This document shows, one piece after another, positions 42,052-51,427 of a DNA stretch of 64,000 nt. Both the position numbers and the translations under genes were made by a program. Origin of the DNA: an uncultured Bacteroidota bacterium (GTDB lineage Bacteria; Bacteroidota; Bacteroidia; Bacteroidales; Bacteroidaceae); contig CAMVLL010000001.1 in NCBI GenBank assembly GCA_947168315.1, positions 1-64,000 on the forward strand, read 5' to 3'. The stretch's first letter is position 1, and each line of letters starts with the position of its first letter. The notes beneath the pieces are model-generated. The model was not told the origin of the DNA. It saw only the letters and a program-made list of their open reading frames with translations, and searched no databases.

Positions 42052-43845
42052 ATGAAAAAGTTCCTATCTGTCTTATTCGTATGCTCCTTTTTTATTCTTA
42101 CGGGATTGTACGCTCAAGAAATTGATGTCCGTCATTTATCGGACTCACACACGATGATACGTGTATCTGCTGATAAGAAATTCATTCTTCTGCCTATTCA
42201 AGAGTCGGCTCCCGAAGCGCGCATCAAAGTATTAATAGACACCCGGCTGGAACATACTATTCAAGCTCGGCTCGCTGTCGAAAAAGTAGATTATTTTGTT
42301 CCTTTCAATCTTTCTCCTTATAAGGGGAAACAAGTACTTTTCGACTTGACACAACACGCTGGTAGAGAATCGAAACGTACGATTGCCGACAATGTGTGCT
42401 GGAAAGAGCTGAAGTACAGTGATTCTTTCGACACAACGAACCGTGAAAAGTTCCGTCCGGACTATCACTTCACTCCGGCCTACGGATGGATGAACGATCC
42501 AAACGGAATGGTGTACAAGGATGGAGAGTATCACCTCTTCTATCAATATAATCCTTATGGAAGTATGTGGGGAAACATGACGTGGGGACACGCTGTCACA
42601 ACCGACCTTACCCATTGGACACACCTTGAACCGGCTATTTTTGCCAACGAGCTAGGAGCAGTGTTCAGCGGAAGTGCGATCGTCGACAAGAATAATATCG
42701 CAGGATTTGGCAAAGATGCCATCATCGCCATGTACACCTCCGCAGGAACGAACCAGACTCAGAGTCTTGCCTACAGCAACGACAATGGAAGGACATTTAA
42801 GATCTATGAGAAGAATCCTGTAATTACCTCAGATATTCCTGATTTCCGCGACCCGAAACTGTTCTTTGACGAGCAGACAAACGAGTGGAAAGTGATTATC
42901 GCCTCCGGACAGGAAGTGCGTTTCTTTACGTCAAAGAATCTGAAGGATTGGACATACGAGAGCAGCTTTGGTTTAGGCTATGGTAATCATGATGGCGTAT
43001 GGGAATGTCCCGACTTAGTTAAGGTGAAAGTGCAAGGAAGCAACGAGACAAAAGATGTTTTATTGCTGAACATCAACCCGGGATTCCCCTTTGGAGGCTC
43101 TGCCACACAGTATTTTGTCGGTCGCTTCGACGGCCATCGCTTTATCTGCGACTCAAAGCCGGAGATCACCAAGTGGATGGACTACGGAAAGGATCATTAT
43201 GCTACAGTTACTTGGAGCAATGCTCCCGACAACCGTGTCATCGCCTTGGCTTGGATGAGCAATTGGCAGTACGCAAATAACGTCCCAACCCAACAGTTCC
43301 GCAGTGCCAACTCAGTTCCTCGTGATTTGAGCTTGTTCAAATATGAGGGAGAACACTATTTATGCAGTTCTCCGTCACCCGAGTTACTATCACTTCGTGA
43401 GAAATCATGGCTCAATAAGCGTGTCACCATCGCTAAACGCGAATATGCTTACACATTCAAGAAAGATATTCCGACCTACGAAATAGTTCTTTCGGCCGAT
43501 GCGCCAATATCCACTACTCAGGTTTGTCTTTCGAATGATTTGGGCGAGAAAGTACTCATGACATACGATGCAAGTAAAAAAACTTTCTCCATGAATCGCG
43601 ACAAGAGTGGTGATGTTAGTTTCAGTAAGGACTTCCCTATTGTTACGACTGCACCAGCTTACATAGATAATGGCTTCGAACTTCGCATTCTCGTTGACCG
43701 CTGCAGCATCGAAGCGTTCTTGAATAACGGTCGCACGGCCATGACCAACCTGGTGTTCCCGACGAAACCATACAATCGGTTGAGTGTCACCAGTGAAAGA
43801 GCCAACAAAGTAAACATTCAAGTATATCCACTAAATAACAAATAA
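42052..43845 (+). CDS. GH32 fructan hydrolase (levanase/inulinase-type) with extra N-terminal domain
   Basis: The 597-residue secreted enzyme has a signal peptide (to about residue 21, LYAQ). Residues 22-125 form an added beta domain seen in Bacteroidetes GH32 proteins. The five-bladed propeller carries the catalytic triad motifs GWMNDPNG (Asp149), FRDP (266-268) and WECPDL (Glu318). A C-terminal beta-sandwich follows (DNGFELRILVDRCSIEAFLNNG). It cleaves fructose from levan, inulin or sucrose-type substrates. It leads an operon with an MFS transporter and a fructokinase. Exo or endo action and linkage preference cannot be read directly. Confidence 0.94.
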   Translation: MKKFLSVLFVCSFFILTGLYAQEIDVRHLSDSHTMIRVSADKKFILLPIQESAPEARIKVLIDTRLEHTIQARLAVEKVDYFVPFNLSPYKGKQVLFDLTQHAGRESKRTIADNVCWKELKYSDSFDTTNREKFRPDYHFTPAYGWMNDPNGMVYKDGEYHLFYQYNPYGSMWGNMTWGHAVTTDLTHWTHLEPAIFANELGAVFSGSAIVDKNNIAGFGKDAIIAMYTSAGTNQTQSLAYSNDNGRTFKIYEKNPVITSDIPDFRDPKLFFDEQTNEWKVIIASGQEVRFFTSKNLKDWTYESSFGLGYGNHDGVWECPDLVKVKVQGSNETKDVLLLNINPGFPFGGSATQYFVGRFDGHRFICDSKPEITKWMDYGKDHYATVTWSNAPDNRVIALAWMSNWQYANNVPTQQFRSANSVPRDLSLFKYEGEHYLCSSPSPELLSLREKSWLNKRVTIAKREYAYTFKKDIPTYEIVLSADAPISTTQVCLSNDLGEKVLMTYDASKKTFSMNRDKSGDVSFSKDFPIVTTAPAYIDNGFELRILVDRCSIEAFLNNGRTAMTNLVFPTKPYNRLSVTSERANKVNIQVYPLNNK

Positions 43846-43848
43846 GGT

Positions 43849-45006
43849 ATGAAAGAAAACAAAATGCTCAAGCTGATCCCCGTAATGTTCTGCTTCTTTG
43901 CGATGGGCTTCGTGGATCTGGTAGGAATTGCCTCCAACTATGTGAAGGCTGATTTGAATCTCTCGGATTCTTCTGCAAACATATTCCCTTCTCTGGTATT
44001 CTTCTGGTTCCTGATCTTCTCTGTGCCGACAGGTATGCTCATGAACAAGATAGGAAGAAAGAATACTGTGCTTCTGAGTTTGCTGATTACGGTTCTCTCT
44101 TTATTGATACCGATCTTTGGTGAGAGCTATATGTTGATGCTCGTCTCTTTCTCTTTGCTGGGAATCGGCAATACCTTGATGCAAACAGCACTGAATCCGC
44201 TTGTATCGAATATTATCAATGGTGATAAGCTTGCCAGCACACTGACATTCGGCCAGTTCATCAAGGCAATCGCCTCTTTCATGGCTCCATTGATCGCCGC
44301 TTGGGGCGCACAAGCCTCCATTCCTGCTTTCGGACTGAGTTGGAGAGTGCTCTTCCCTATCTATATGGTTGTAGGAATCATCGCATCCATCGGCTTGGCG
44401 CTTACGTCTATCAAAGAAGAGGAGATTACAGGAAAGGCTTCCACATTTGTTGAATGCTTCAAACTGTTGGGCAAACCAATCATTTTGTTCTCGTTCTTAA
44501 GTATCATGTGCCATGTAGGTATCGACGTAGGTACGAATACCACAGCCCCGAAACTGCTCATCGAACGAGTAGGCATGTCTTTGAACGATGCTGCTTTTGC
44601 CACAACACTTTATTTTATCTTCCGTACAATCGGATGTTTCACTGGATCGTATGCTTTGGCAAAGCTCAATCATAAGAAATTCTTCCTGTTCAGTGTCGTA
44701 CTGATGGCACTCGCAATGATTGGAATGTTCGTCGGAACTAGCAAGGCTGTCCTTTACACCGCCATCGCCTTGGTTGGTTTAGGCAACTCGAATATTTTCT
44801 CAATCGTATTCTCACAGGCATTGCTCTCATTGCCAGAAAAGAAGAACGAAGTATCAGGCCTTATGATTATGGGACTCTTCGGTGGTACCATCTTCCCATT
44901 GTTGATGGGATTTGCAAGCGATGCTATCGGACAAGTAGGTGCTGTCTTCGTGATGGCACTCGGCGTGATTTACCTATTCTATTATATGACAAAAATTGAT
45001 AAATAA
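43849..45006 (+). CDS. MFS sugar transporter (FucP-like), probably for fructose
   Basis: The 385-residue protein has about 12 hydrophobic helices and the MFS loop motif MNKIGRKNTVLL after helix 2, with NTLMQTALNPLVSN in helix 4, resembling the fucose permease branch of proton-coupled sugar importers. It starts 3 bp after the GH32 gene and ends 2 bp before the fructokinase gene, so free fructose released by GH32 is the likely cargo. That substrate is inferred from context. Confidence 0.9.
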   Translation: MKENKMLKLIPVMFCFFAMGFVDLVGIASNYVKADLNLSDSSANIFPSLVFFWFLIFSVPTGMLMNKIGRKNTVLLSLLITVLSLLIPIFGESYMLMLVSFSLLGIGNTLMQTALNPLVSNIINGDKLASTLTFGQFIKAIASFMAPLIAAWGAQASIPAFGLSWRVLFPIYMVVGIIASIGLALTSIKEEEITGKASTFVECFKLLGKPIILFSFLSIMCHVGIDVGTNTTAPKLLIERVGMSLNDAAFATTLYFIFRTIGCFTGSYALAKLNHKKFFLFSVVLMALAMIGMFVGTSKAVLYTAIALVGLGNSNIFSIVFSQALLSLPEKKNEVSGLMIMGLFGGTIFPLLMGFASDAIGQVGAVFVMALGVIYLFYYMTKIDK

Positions 45007-45008
45007 AT

Positions 45009-45893
45009 ATGAAAGATTATTTGGTTATTGGATTAGGCGAAGCTTTATGGGATATGCTTCCCGAAGGTAAGAAGTTAGGTGGTGCTCCTGCCAACTTTGC
45101 ATACCATGCTTCACAGTTTGGATTAAAGGGTGTGGCTGTCAGTGCCATCGGTCAAGATGCATTAGGCGATGAGATCATTGAAGCCCTTGATGCTAAAGGA
45201 TTGAAATATTACATCGAGCGACTCAGCTATCCTACAGGGACCGTACAGGTAACATTGGACGAAAAAGGTATTCCCCAATACGAGATCAAGACAGATGTGG
45301 CTTGGGATAATATCCCATATACAGCAGAACTGGATGCGATGGCAAAACAATGCCGTGCCGTGTGCTTCGGTTCATTAGCTCAACGGCATGCTGTCTCGAG
45401 AGAAACAATCAATCGCTTTTTGGATAATATGCCGGAAGATGAAGGACAACTGAAAATCTTCGACATCAACCTCCGCCAACAATTCTACAACAAGGAAGTG
45501 CTTGAGAACTCATTCCGTAAGTGCAATGTTCTGAAGATTAATGACGAGGAACTACTTGTCGTTTCCAAGATGTTTGATATCGAGTCAACAGATTTCGAGG
45601 TTATCTGTCGCGAGCTGTTGGCTGAGTATCAATTAAAGATGTTGATTCTGACATGTGGTGTTGACGGCAGCTATATCTTCACCGAGCATATCACATCTTT
45701 CCAACCAACTCCAAAGGTTGAAGTAGCTGATACTGTTGGTGCCGGTGACTCATTCACTGGATCTTTCTGTGCCGCTATCCTGAAAGGACTGCCAATCACT
45801 CAGGCTCATGAACTCGCAGTCAAGGTTTCTGCCTTTGTATGCACACAACAAGGCGCCATGCCTGTTTTGCCTGAAGAACTGACGAAGGCATAA
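45009..45893 (+). CDS. PfkB-family fructokinase
   Basis: The 294-residue ribokinase-like protein has GEALWDMLPEGKKLGGAPANFAYH at the N-terminus (sugar-binding GGAPAN), FDINLRQQFYNKEV, and the ATP/catalytic motif DTVGAGDSFTGSF with the base Asp at about 247. Family members phosphorylate fructose to fructose 6-phosphate. It completes the import and activation steps of the three-gene fructan operon. Confidence 0.93.
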   Translation: MKDYLVIGLGEALWDMLPEGKKLGGAPANFAYHASQFGLKGVAVSAIGQDALGDEIIEALDAKGLKYYIERLSYPTGTVQVTLDEKGIPQYEIKTDVAWDNIPYTAELDAMAKQCRAVCFGSLAQRHAVSRETINRFLDNMPEDEGQLKIFDINLRQQFYNKEVLENSFRKCNVLKINDEELLVVSKMFDIESTDFEVICRELLAEYQLKMLILTCGVDGSYIFTEHITSFQPTPKVEVADTVGAGDSFTGSFCAAILKGLPITQAHELAVKVSAFVCTQQGAMPVLPEELTKA

Positions 45894-45913
45894 TTGAAAA
45901 CAATCACATAAAT

Positions 45914-45951
45914 AAGATAAAGGTTCGCAAAATTTGCGAACCTTTATCTTG
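45914..45951. terminator. Bidirectional terminator after the fructokinase gene
   Basis: AAGATAAAGGTTCGCAAA and TTTGCGAACCTTTATCTT form a long perfect stem just before the stop of the convergent gene at 45954. Confidence 0.9.
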
Positions 45952-45953
45952 TA

Positions 45954-48587
45954 TTACATCCTCACCTCTACTTTTACTTCATCGCTCTGTGGGAGCTGAT
46001 AGACATATCGCCCATACTTATCTATCGATGGTTGAAGACGAGTGCCATTCGCACGAAGCGTTGGAGCTCCTTCTCCCTTGAGACGCTCAAAGGTTAACTC
46101 AACAGATTTACCTTCCGTACGTATTGTTGTTTGAATGGTCCGAAGGTTCTTTGAGATAAATACAGGAACAGATTCTGACCAATGACCCCGATTGATGGAA
46201 AGTCCGACACGTTGTTTTTCAGAAATCAGATACAGCACCCGCTCTACTCCATCTTCGGGCACAAAACGGAAACCATCCGACGACTCCTGAAGATTTCCTC
46301 CATATAAAGTCCAACCAAATAGCGGATCTTGTGCCAAGATGGTGGATGCCGTGCGTGTAATTGCACACATTCCCAAGTCACCCTCACCACAATAACGCCA
46401 CGGTCCACGTGATTCTTGAGTACCAATCCATGCAGAACCATATTTCATCGGAGTAAACGCTTGTCCCATCGCTCCGTCTTTCTCCGCTCCCGGATACCAG
46501 TATCCATAGTTAGATGACGCATCACCCGCATTCACCAATCCAAACGGGTCCAAATAGCTGGAATATCCTAGGCGAATCCAATTATAAGGTTCATCAGCAT
46601 AACGCAATCCATAATCTAATACGGACCAACCTCCCATTCTGGCCATATAACTCATCAAGCTCCAATCGGAAGAACCGAAGAAATCGCTTCCCAGCATGAA
46701 CCATTGGTTCTCCAACGTTCCTCGACATGCTAAATTAGCATAGTGCTGGCGTTCCATAAAGTCGCGCGTCGACTTCGGATCAATGCCGTTTCGCATTCCA
46801 TAACGAGCCAAGGCGTATGTTGATTCGAAGGCGGTGCGGTCGGCAGCATATTCCGAACGATAAGGATAACGGTCTTCATACACAAAGTAATGGAATTTTC
46901 TCTCCCACTCTGTCCGAAGGACGGCTGCCTCATCAGTTCGACCTACCTTCTCCAACTCATCAATAATCTCTGGTATCAGTAATTCATTGTAGTCGCCCCA
47001 CTTAAATGGCTCATAGTATTCACCAAGCAACTCCTTTGGATATTTAAAGAATACGCGCGCAGTCTGATATGCTCGTTCCAAAAGTTCAGCAGCCGATGCA
47101 TAATGTGTCATCTCCGGATAGTCACGGGCAATCTTATACATCTCCCACCACAGCATGACTACATGCGGATAGTCGTATGTTCTCCACGTACGAGTGGTTT
47201 CCGTTTTATATTCTGTCTGTGTCAGACGTAAGTCCTGATGACGATTGATATACCAGTTTGGAGTACCATACACCCCGTATTCGAGAGGTTTCTCCTGATC
47301 TGTCCGCTGCAAGCCACCCCATACGAAATGTTTCAAATGATATTCCAAGGATTCAATCTCTTTTGCATCGGGCCAGACAGCATTTTTTGATGCGATAAAC
47401 GGAGCCTTTCCCAGAATCGGATCATCACTGGCCAAGAAATAGGTCAACCGTTCATCGAAGTAATCCGGATTATCCGGACCTCGAAGCTGTCCCGTAACCA
47501 TATCATACACACCATACAAGCCATCATACCAGCGGCCTGTATCACGGAACTGCTGATGCTGTGTAAGGAAAGCGCTTCGTTTCGACATCAACTCCTTTGG
47601 AGTAAGCGAACAGAAGAACTCTAAGTAAGTTTTCCGGCCACCATCAAACCAAATCGTCAACTTGTTCTCACCTAACTTTGTAAATTCCACCTCATAGAGA
47701 ATTGTATCTCCTTTCTTTGATTTCAAACGCAACGATGTAGCCGTTGGGAATTCTGATAAGACAGAATCGATGGAGCATTTAGAACGTAAAGCAAACACAG
47801 CCTTTTGCCCACGTGGCACAGTCATTCCCGGTACAATCTTCGTATCGATGGAGCCACTCTCGTAAATCAGTTGCCTCATCTCCGGATAAGATTTTGCAGC
47901 GATATAAGAAAATCCGTATTCTCTTTTCTCACCCGGCCCCAAAACGTCACCTGTGTGTGTTTGTCGCCAAGTACCACGAGTCTCCTGCCGTCCACTTTTC
48001 GCCGAACGTATATAAGCGAGATATTGTCGTCGATTATTCGCATAGTATTCCAAAGGAGTCCCCACATCTGGAAGCAACATGATGTAAGGTGCTTCTCCAT
48101 TGAAACGTGTAAAATAGAAGAATGAAGCATCCCCACTCACAAACGCATGTTTGATAAATGACCGCTCGAAGATTTCCTTCGGTTCTTCTCCTGAATTTCC
48201 TTTCCAAGGTATCGTTACAGCCAGATCTCCAATCTCTACAGGAAAGGAAGAACGATTTTCCAATACGATTCCCCAATGGAGCGTTTCCCTCTCTTGACGA
48301 AATGTCTGTGTGACGACCATGGCATCACCCATTCCCCGGTCTGTATAGGTGAGTACGTCATTTGAGACATTCATCAGTCGGTTTCCACGAGGCAATGTTT
48401 GCCATAGTCCTTCTTTTACTTTATACGTAACCACCACATCGCCCAAACGACCTTCTCCTAACAAGTTGGCACTGTATACATCTTGTGTAGAAACTAAGTC
48501 CGTTATACCCAGCGAATCGTATTTTATATCCCATGAGCCCAAAGAAGGGAGCAACAAAGTCAACAGATTAAACAACAGGATTTTCAT
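45954..48587 (-). CDS. Large secreted protein, probably DUF5695 family with alpha/alpha-barrel region
   Basis: From ATG 48587 the protein has 877 residues with a short signal peptide (MKILLFNLLTLLLPSLGSW). Residues of about 20-230 look like a beta-rich domain (LGEGRLGDVVVTYKVKEGLW, VLENRSSFPVEIGDLAVTIPW). The middle (about 340-720) is rich in helices and aromatics (MLWWEMYKIARDYPEM, YEPFKWGDYNELLIPEI) like six-hairpin glycosidase or lyase folds, and the C-terminus is again beta. I believe it matches DUF5695, but I am not sure. A carbohydrate substrate is plausible, as it lies among GH32, GH105 and a phosphodiesterase. A start at 48752 is in frame but overlaps the divergent gene and lies upstream of the promoter, so I reject it. 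Confidence 0.7.
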   Translation of the reverse strand: MKILLFNLLTLLLPSLGSWDIKYDSLGITDLVSTQDVYSANLLGEGRLGDVVVTYKVKEGLWQTLPRGNRLMNVSNDVLTYTDRGMGDAMVVTQTFRQERETLHWGIVLENRSSFPVEIGDLAVTIPWKGNSGEEPKEIFERSFIKHAFVSGDASFFYFTRFNGEAPYIMLLPDVGTPLEYYANNRRQYLAYIRSAKSGRQETRGTWRQTHTGDVLGPGEKREYGFSYIAAKSYPEMRQLIYESGSIDTKIVPGMTVPRGQKAVFALRSKCSIDSVLSEFPTATSLRLKSKKGDTILYEVEFTKLGENKLTIWFDGGRKTYLEFFCSLTPKELMSKRSAFLTQHQQFRDTGRWYDGLYGVYDMVTGQLRGPDNPDYFDERLTYFLASDDPILGKAPFIASKNAVWPDAKEIESLEYHLKHFVWGGLQRTDQEKPLEYGVYGTPNWYINRHQDLRLTQTEYKTETTRTWRTYDYPHVVMLWWEMYKIARDYPEMTHYASAAELLERAYQTARVFFKYPKELLGEYYEPFKWGDYNELLIPEIIDELEKVGRTDEAAVLRTEWERKFHYFVYEDRYPYRSEYAADRTAFESTYALARYGMRNGIDPKSTRDFMERQHYANLACRGTLENQWFMLGSDFFGSSDWSLMSYMARMGGWSVLDYGLRYADEPYNWIRLGYSSYLDPFGLVNAGDASSNYGYWYPGAEKDGAMGQAFTPMKYGSAWIGTQESRGPWRYCGEGDLGMCAITRTASTILAQDPLFGWTLYGGNLQESSDGFRFVPEDGVERVLYLISEKQRVGLSINRGHWSESVPVFISKNLRTIQTTIRTEGKSVELTFERLKGEGAPTLRANGTRLQPSIDKYGRYVYQLPQSDEVKVEVRM

Positions 48588-48609
48588 ATTACTTCCATTA
48601 AATTCTATA

Positions 48610-48639
48610 CAAAAATAAACATTTTTCACAAAAGGCCAA
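48610..48639 (-). promoter_or_regulatory. Promoter of the 877-residue protein gene
   Basis: Minus strand TTGG at 48636-48639 and TATTTTTG at 48610-48617, 18 bp apart, 22 bp before the ATG at 48587. Confidence 0.6.
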
Positions 48640-48710
48640 TATGAGCCGACTTTTTGTTTATAAATAGTTGATTTTTCAATCAAACACTTTCGTTTCCATC
48701 CTTTTCTATG

Positions 48711-48718
48711 TATTTTTG
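48711..48718 (+). promoter_or_regulatory. -7 element of the phosphodiesterase-like gene
   Basis: TATTTTTG, 22 bp before the ATG at 48741; divergent from the promoter at 48610-48639. Confidence 0.55.
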
Positions 48719-48740
48719 TTGAAAGAATAATGAAGAAAAT

Positions 48741-50006
48741 ATGATGAAACAACTATCTCTCATAAGTATCCTGATGCTTCTTTGTATGGGTTGTAATAAA
48801 ACCGATGAAGTCAAGACTCGAAAAGCCATCTTTGTCATCGTAGACGGTATCGCTGCTGATAATATGGAACGACTTCAGCCGCCATATATCTTTGATATCG
48901 CGAAAACCGGACATTACAGCCGGGGCTATTGCGGTGGCGCAGTGGGAACTTACAGCGAAACGCCAACCATCTCGGCTATTGGCTACACAAGTATCCTCAC
49001 AGGTACGTGGATGAACAAACATAATGTTCGAGGCAACAGCAATATTGATGCGAATTACAATTACTGGACTCTCTTCCGCATTGCCAAAGAACAAAAACAA
49101 TCCTATAAAACAGCCATATTCTCCAGTTGGACTGATAATCGTACCGTCTTGTTGGGAGAAGGACGACCTGAAACCAACAACCTGAAGATTGATTATGTAT
49201 TTGATGGGTATGATCTTGACACGCTTCGATTTCCCAAACAAAAAGACGATCTTCACATCTACGCTATCGACTCCCTCGTTTGTCAGAAAGCAGCCTCCTG
49301 TGTACAAGAAGATGCTCCCGACCTAAGTTGGGTTTACCTCTGGTATACGGATGATGCCTACCATCAGTATGGAAACGGAGCCTATTCGGATGGATATGTG
49401 TTAAAAGAAGATGCACTGATTGGGAAGATTTGGGAAGCTGTGCAATATCGTGAGAAGAACTTTAATGAGGAATGGTTGATAATTGTCACTACCGATCACG
49501 GACGGGACATCATGGGATATGGACACGGAGGACAAACTGAACGGGAAAGGACTATCTGGATGGCGACAAATCTAAAAGATGTCAACAAACAATTCACTCC
49601 AAATTCGCTTTCACACGTCGACATCAACCCAACCATCTGCCGTTTTATGGGATTCACACTGCCACAAGATGTAAACTTTGAAATCGATGGTACAAGTTTC
49701 TATGGGAAACGTGATATTTCCGACTTGCACGTATACAACTATGAGGACAAGGCCATCCTATCATGGCAAGCCGACGATAGTCAGGCGATGGTCGACATCT
49801 ATATGACGCCAACCAATCACTATAAAGAAGGAGGAAAAGATACGTGGCAACATGTGGGCACAGCGAAGGCTGGCGACCGACAGTTCACTGTCGACTTGCA
49901 CGATGCCCCATCCAATATTTATAAGTTCGTGGTCGTTGCACCTAATAATCAATTAACCATTTGGGATATCAAAGACCAGAAACGTCCGTTTGCTCCTAAA
50001 AAATAG
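48741..50006 (+). CDS. Alkaline phosphatase-superfamily lipoprotein (type I phosphodiesterase/nucleotide pyrophosphatase-like)
   Basis: The 421-residue protein has a lipoprotein signal (SILMLLCMGCNKTDE, Cys at residue 18). The catalytic domain shows FVIVDGIAADN, the nucleophile region SETPTISAIGYTSILTGTW, and the metal motif VTTDHGRDIMGYGHGGQTERERTIW. The last 90 residues or so form a beta domain. Such enzymes cleave phosphodiesters, pyrophosphates or phosphonates outside the cell. Substrate unknown. It is divergent from the 877-residue protein gene and convergent with the GH105 gene (14 bp between stops). ATG occurs twice at the start; either may be used. Confidence 0.85.
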   Translation: MMKQLSLISILMLLCMGCNKTDEVKTRKAIFVIVDGIAADNMERLQPPYIFDIAKTGHYSRGYCGGAVGTYSETPTISAIGYTSILTGTWMNKHNVRGNSNIDANYNYWTLFRIAKEQKQSYKTAIFSSWTDNRTVLLGEGRPETNNLKIDYVFDGYDLDTLRFPKQKDDLHIYAIDSLVCQKAASCVQEDAPDLSWVYLWYTDDAYHQYGNGAYSDGYVLKEDALIGKIWEAVQYREKNFNEEWLIIVTTDHGRDIMGYGHGGQTERERTIWMATNLKDVNKQFTPNSLSHVDINPTICRFMGFTLPQDVNFEIDGTSFYGKRDISDLHVYNYEDKAILSWQADDSQAMVDIYMTPTNHYKEGGKDTWQHVGTAKAGDRQFTVDLHDAPSNIYKFVVVAPNNQLTIWDIKDQKRPFAPKK

Positions 50007-50020
50007 ATTATAACGATATC

Positions 50021-51316
50021 CTATTTCTCAACCGAGAAGATGGCACCTTTTGCTTGAGGCTCTTCGTCGTAGAACAACACCGCACTGTCGTTCATACGAG
50101 GATGCTGGCTTTTCAAGAGTTGAATGATCTCTGCCCCAGCCCAAATGGCAGGGCCATAACCATGAGCAGCGAAGACATTCACCGGACGATAATAGTAGAA
50201 GGCAGGATCAAAACCCATTCCTGTACCGACACAGACTCCTTCTACTTGTCCTTCCGCATTAATCTTTGAAGTCACAGCATGCCATCCCAAAACTGCGGCA
50301 GGACCATATACCTTAGCATCGATCCAACCTTTATTGATGGCATGTGCAATACAATATGTATAAATGGCTGTCGCCGAAGTTTCCAGATAAGAATCATTGC
50401 GGTCAAGGAGCTGGTGCCAAAAACCATCACCTCCTTGCAAGGCGGCGAGACCTTCAATATGTTCACGCAGCAACGAAAGCACTTCTGCCCTACCAGGATA
50501 GTTCTCTGGAAGTACGTCAAGGACCTCACACAGAGTTAGAATAGCCCATCCGTTGGCACGTCCCCAATGGAAAGCTGGGTGCGATTGCATACTCTCTACC
50601 CATCCATGGCGGAAAAGTTTCTTCTCTGGTACCCACATCCGCTTTTTAAATCCTAAGATTTGGTTGACTGCTTCTGTATAGTATTCGTTGGCATGCGACT
50701 TATCGACCATTGCATAACATGCGATGGGTGAGATCCCCATGAACATATCATCGAGCCAAACTGAGTTATACATTGGTCGTTTACGAGCAAAGGTACCATC
50801 AGCAAGACGATATTCATGATGGAGTATATAATCCATATAATGATCAATCTGTTTACGATAGTTCAGTTTCGGGTTCATGACCAATGCTTTGCACATTGCT
50901 GCACAGACCGCTCCCGCATCATCCAGGGCATGCGGATCGGTAACCTGGCGATAATGTTCGGCATGATTGACAAAGAAATTCATCCGACTGAATACATAAT
51001 CACGATATTTAGCATCACCAGTTGAATTATATGCTGCAAGTAACGCAGAATATGTTACACCCCACTCATAACTGGTTAGTCGGAATGCTCCGACCTCGGG
51101 TTTTCCATCAACTAATCGCGCCGGCGTATTGGGTTCAATATAGTGGAAAACCTTGTCGACCGTCGCTTTTACTTCATCGATAGTCGGCACACCATAACCA
51201 TTTCGATAGGCAGGTTTCAGTAAATGTAAGGGTGTATTGCTATCGTTCTGTTGTGCATAAGAGTTGATTGCAAGAATACTAACGACAATCAACAGAGTAA
51301 TATTTTTCTGCTTCAT
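50021..51316 (-). CDS. GH105/GH88-type unsaturated rhamnogalacturonyl hydrolase
   Basis: About 431 residues from ATG 51316 (MKQKNITLLIVVSILAINSYAQQ, signal peptide), preferred over a GTG 24 bp upstream. The alpha6/alpha6 barrel shows the family residues: TSYEWGVTYSALLAAY, NSVWLDDMFMG (catalytic Asp), HPAFHWGRANGWAILTL and LDRNDSYLETSATAIYTY. It hydrolyses unsaturated galacturonyl-rhamnose products left by pectate or rhamnogalacturonan lyases, in the periplasm. With the GH106 gene at the left edge this suggests some pectin use, though the genes are far apart. Confidence 0.9.
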   Translation of the reverse strand: MKQKNITLLIVVSILAINSYAQQNDSNTPLHLLKPAYRNGYGVPTIDEVKATVDKVFHYIEPNTPARLVDGKPEVGAFRLTSYEWGVTYSALLAAYNSTGDAKYRDYVFSRMNFFVNHAEHYRQVTDPHALDDAGAVCAAMCKALVMNPKLNYRKQIDHYMDYILHHEYRLADGTFARKRPMYNSVWLDDMFMGISPIACYAMVDKSHANEYYTEAVNQILGFKKRMWVPEKKLFRHGWVESMQSHPAFHWGRANGWAILTLCEVLDVLPENYPGRAEVLSLLREHIEGLAALQGGDGFWHQLLDRNDSYLETSATAIYTYCIAHAINKGWIDAKVYGPAAVLGWHAVTSKINAEGQVEGVCVGTGMGFDPAFYYYRPVNVFAAHGYGPAIWAGAEIIQLLKSQHPRMNDSAVLFYDEEPQAKGAIFSVEK

Positions 51317-51368
51317 GATTTTTACTTTTGACCTTTGCACAAAAATAAGAAAAATAATTCTAATATCA

Positions 51369-51407
51369 TAAAGAATCGGCTACAGCCCCAAGAGGTTGTA
51401 GCCGATA
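51369..51407 (-). terminator. Terminator after pepD
   Basis: ATCGGCTACA and TGTAGCCGAT are perfect inverted repeats about 20 bp past the pepD stop, followed on the minus strand by TCTTTATG, a weak U-tract. Confidence 0.7.
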
Positions 51408-51427
51408 TTATATGGTTTAAGAATGAA

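Noticed and set aside
48588-48752. Extended N-terminus for the 877-residue secreted protein
   Set aside because: The extension hides the signal peptide, overlaps the divergent gene and lies upstream of the promoter.
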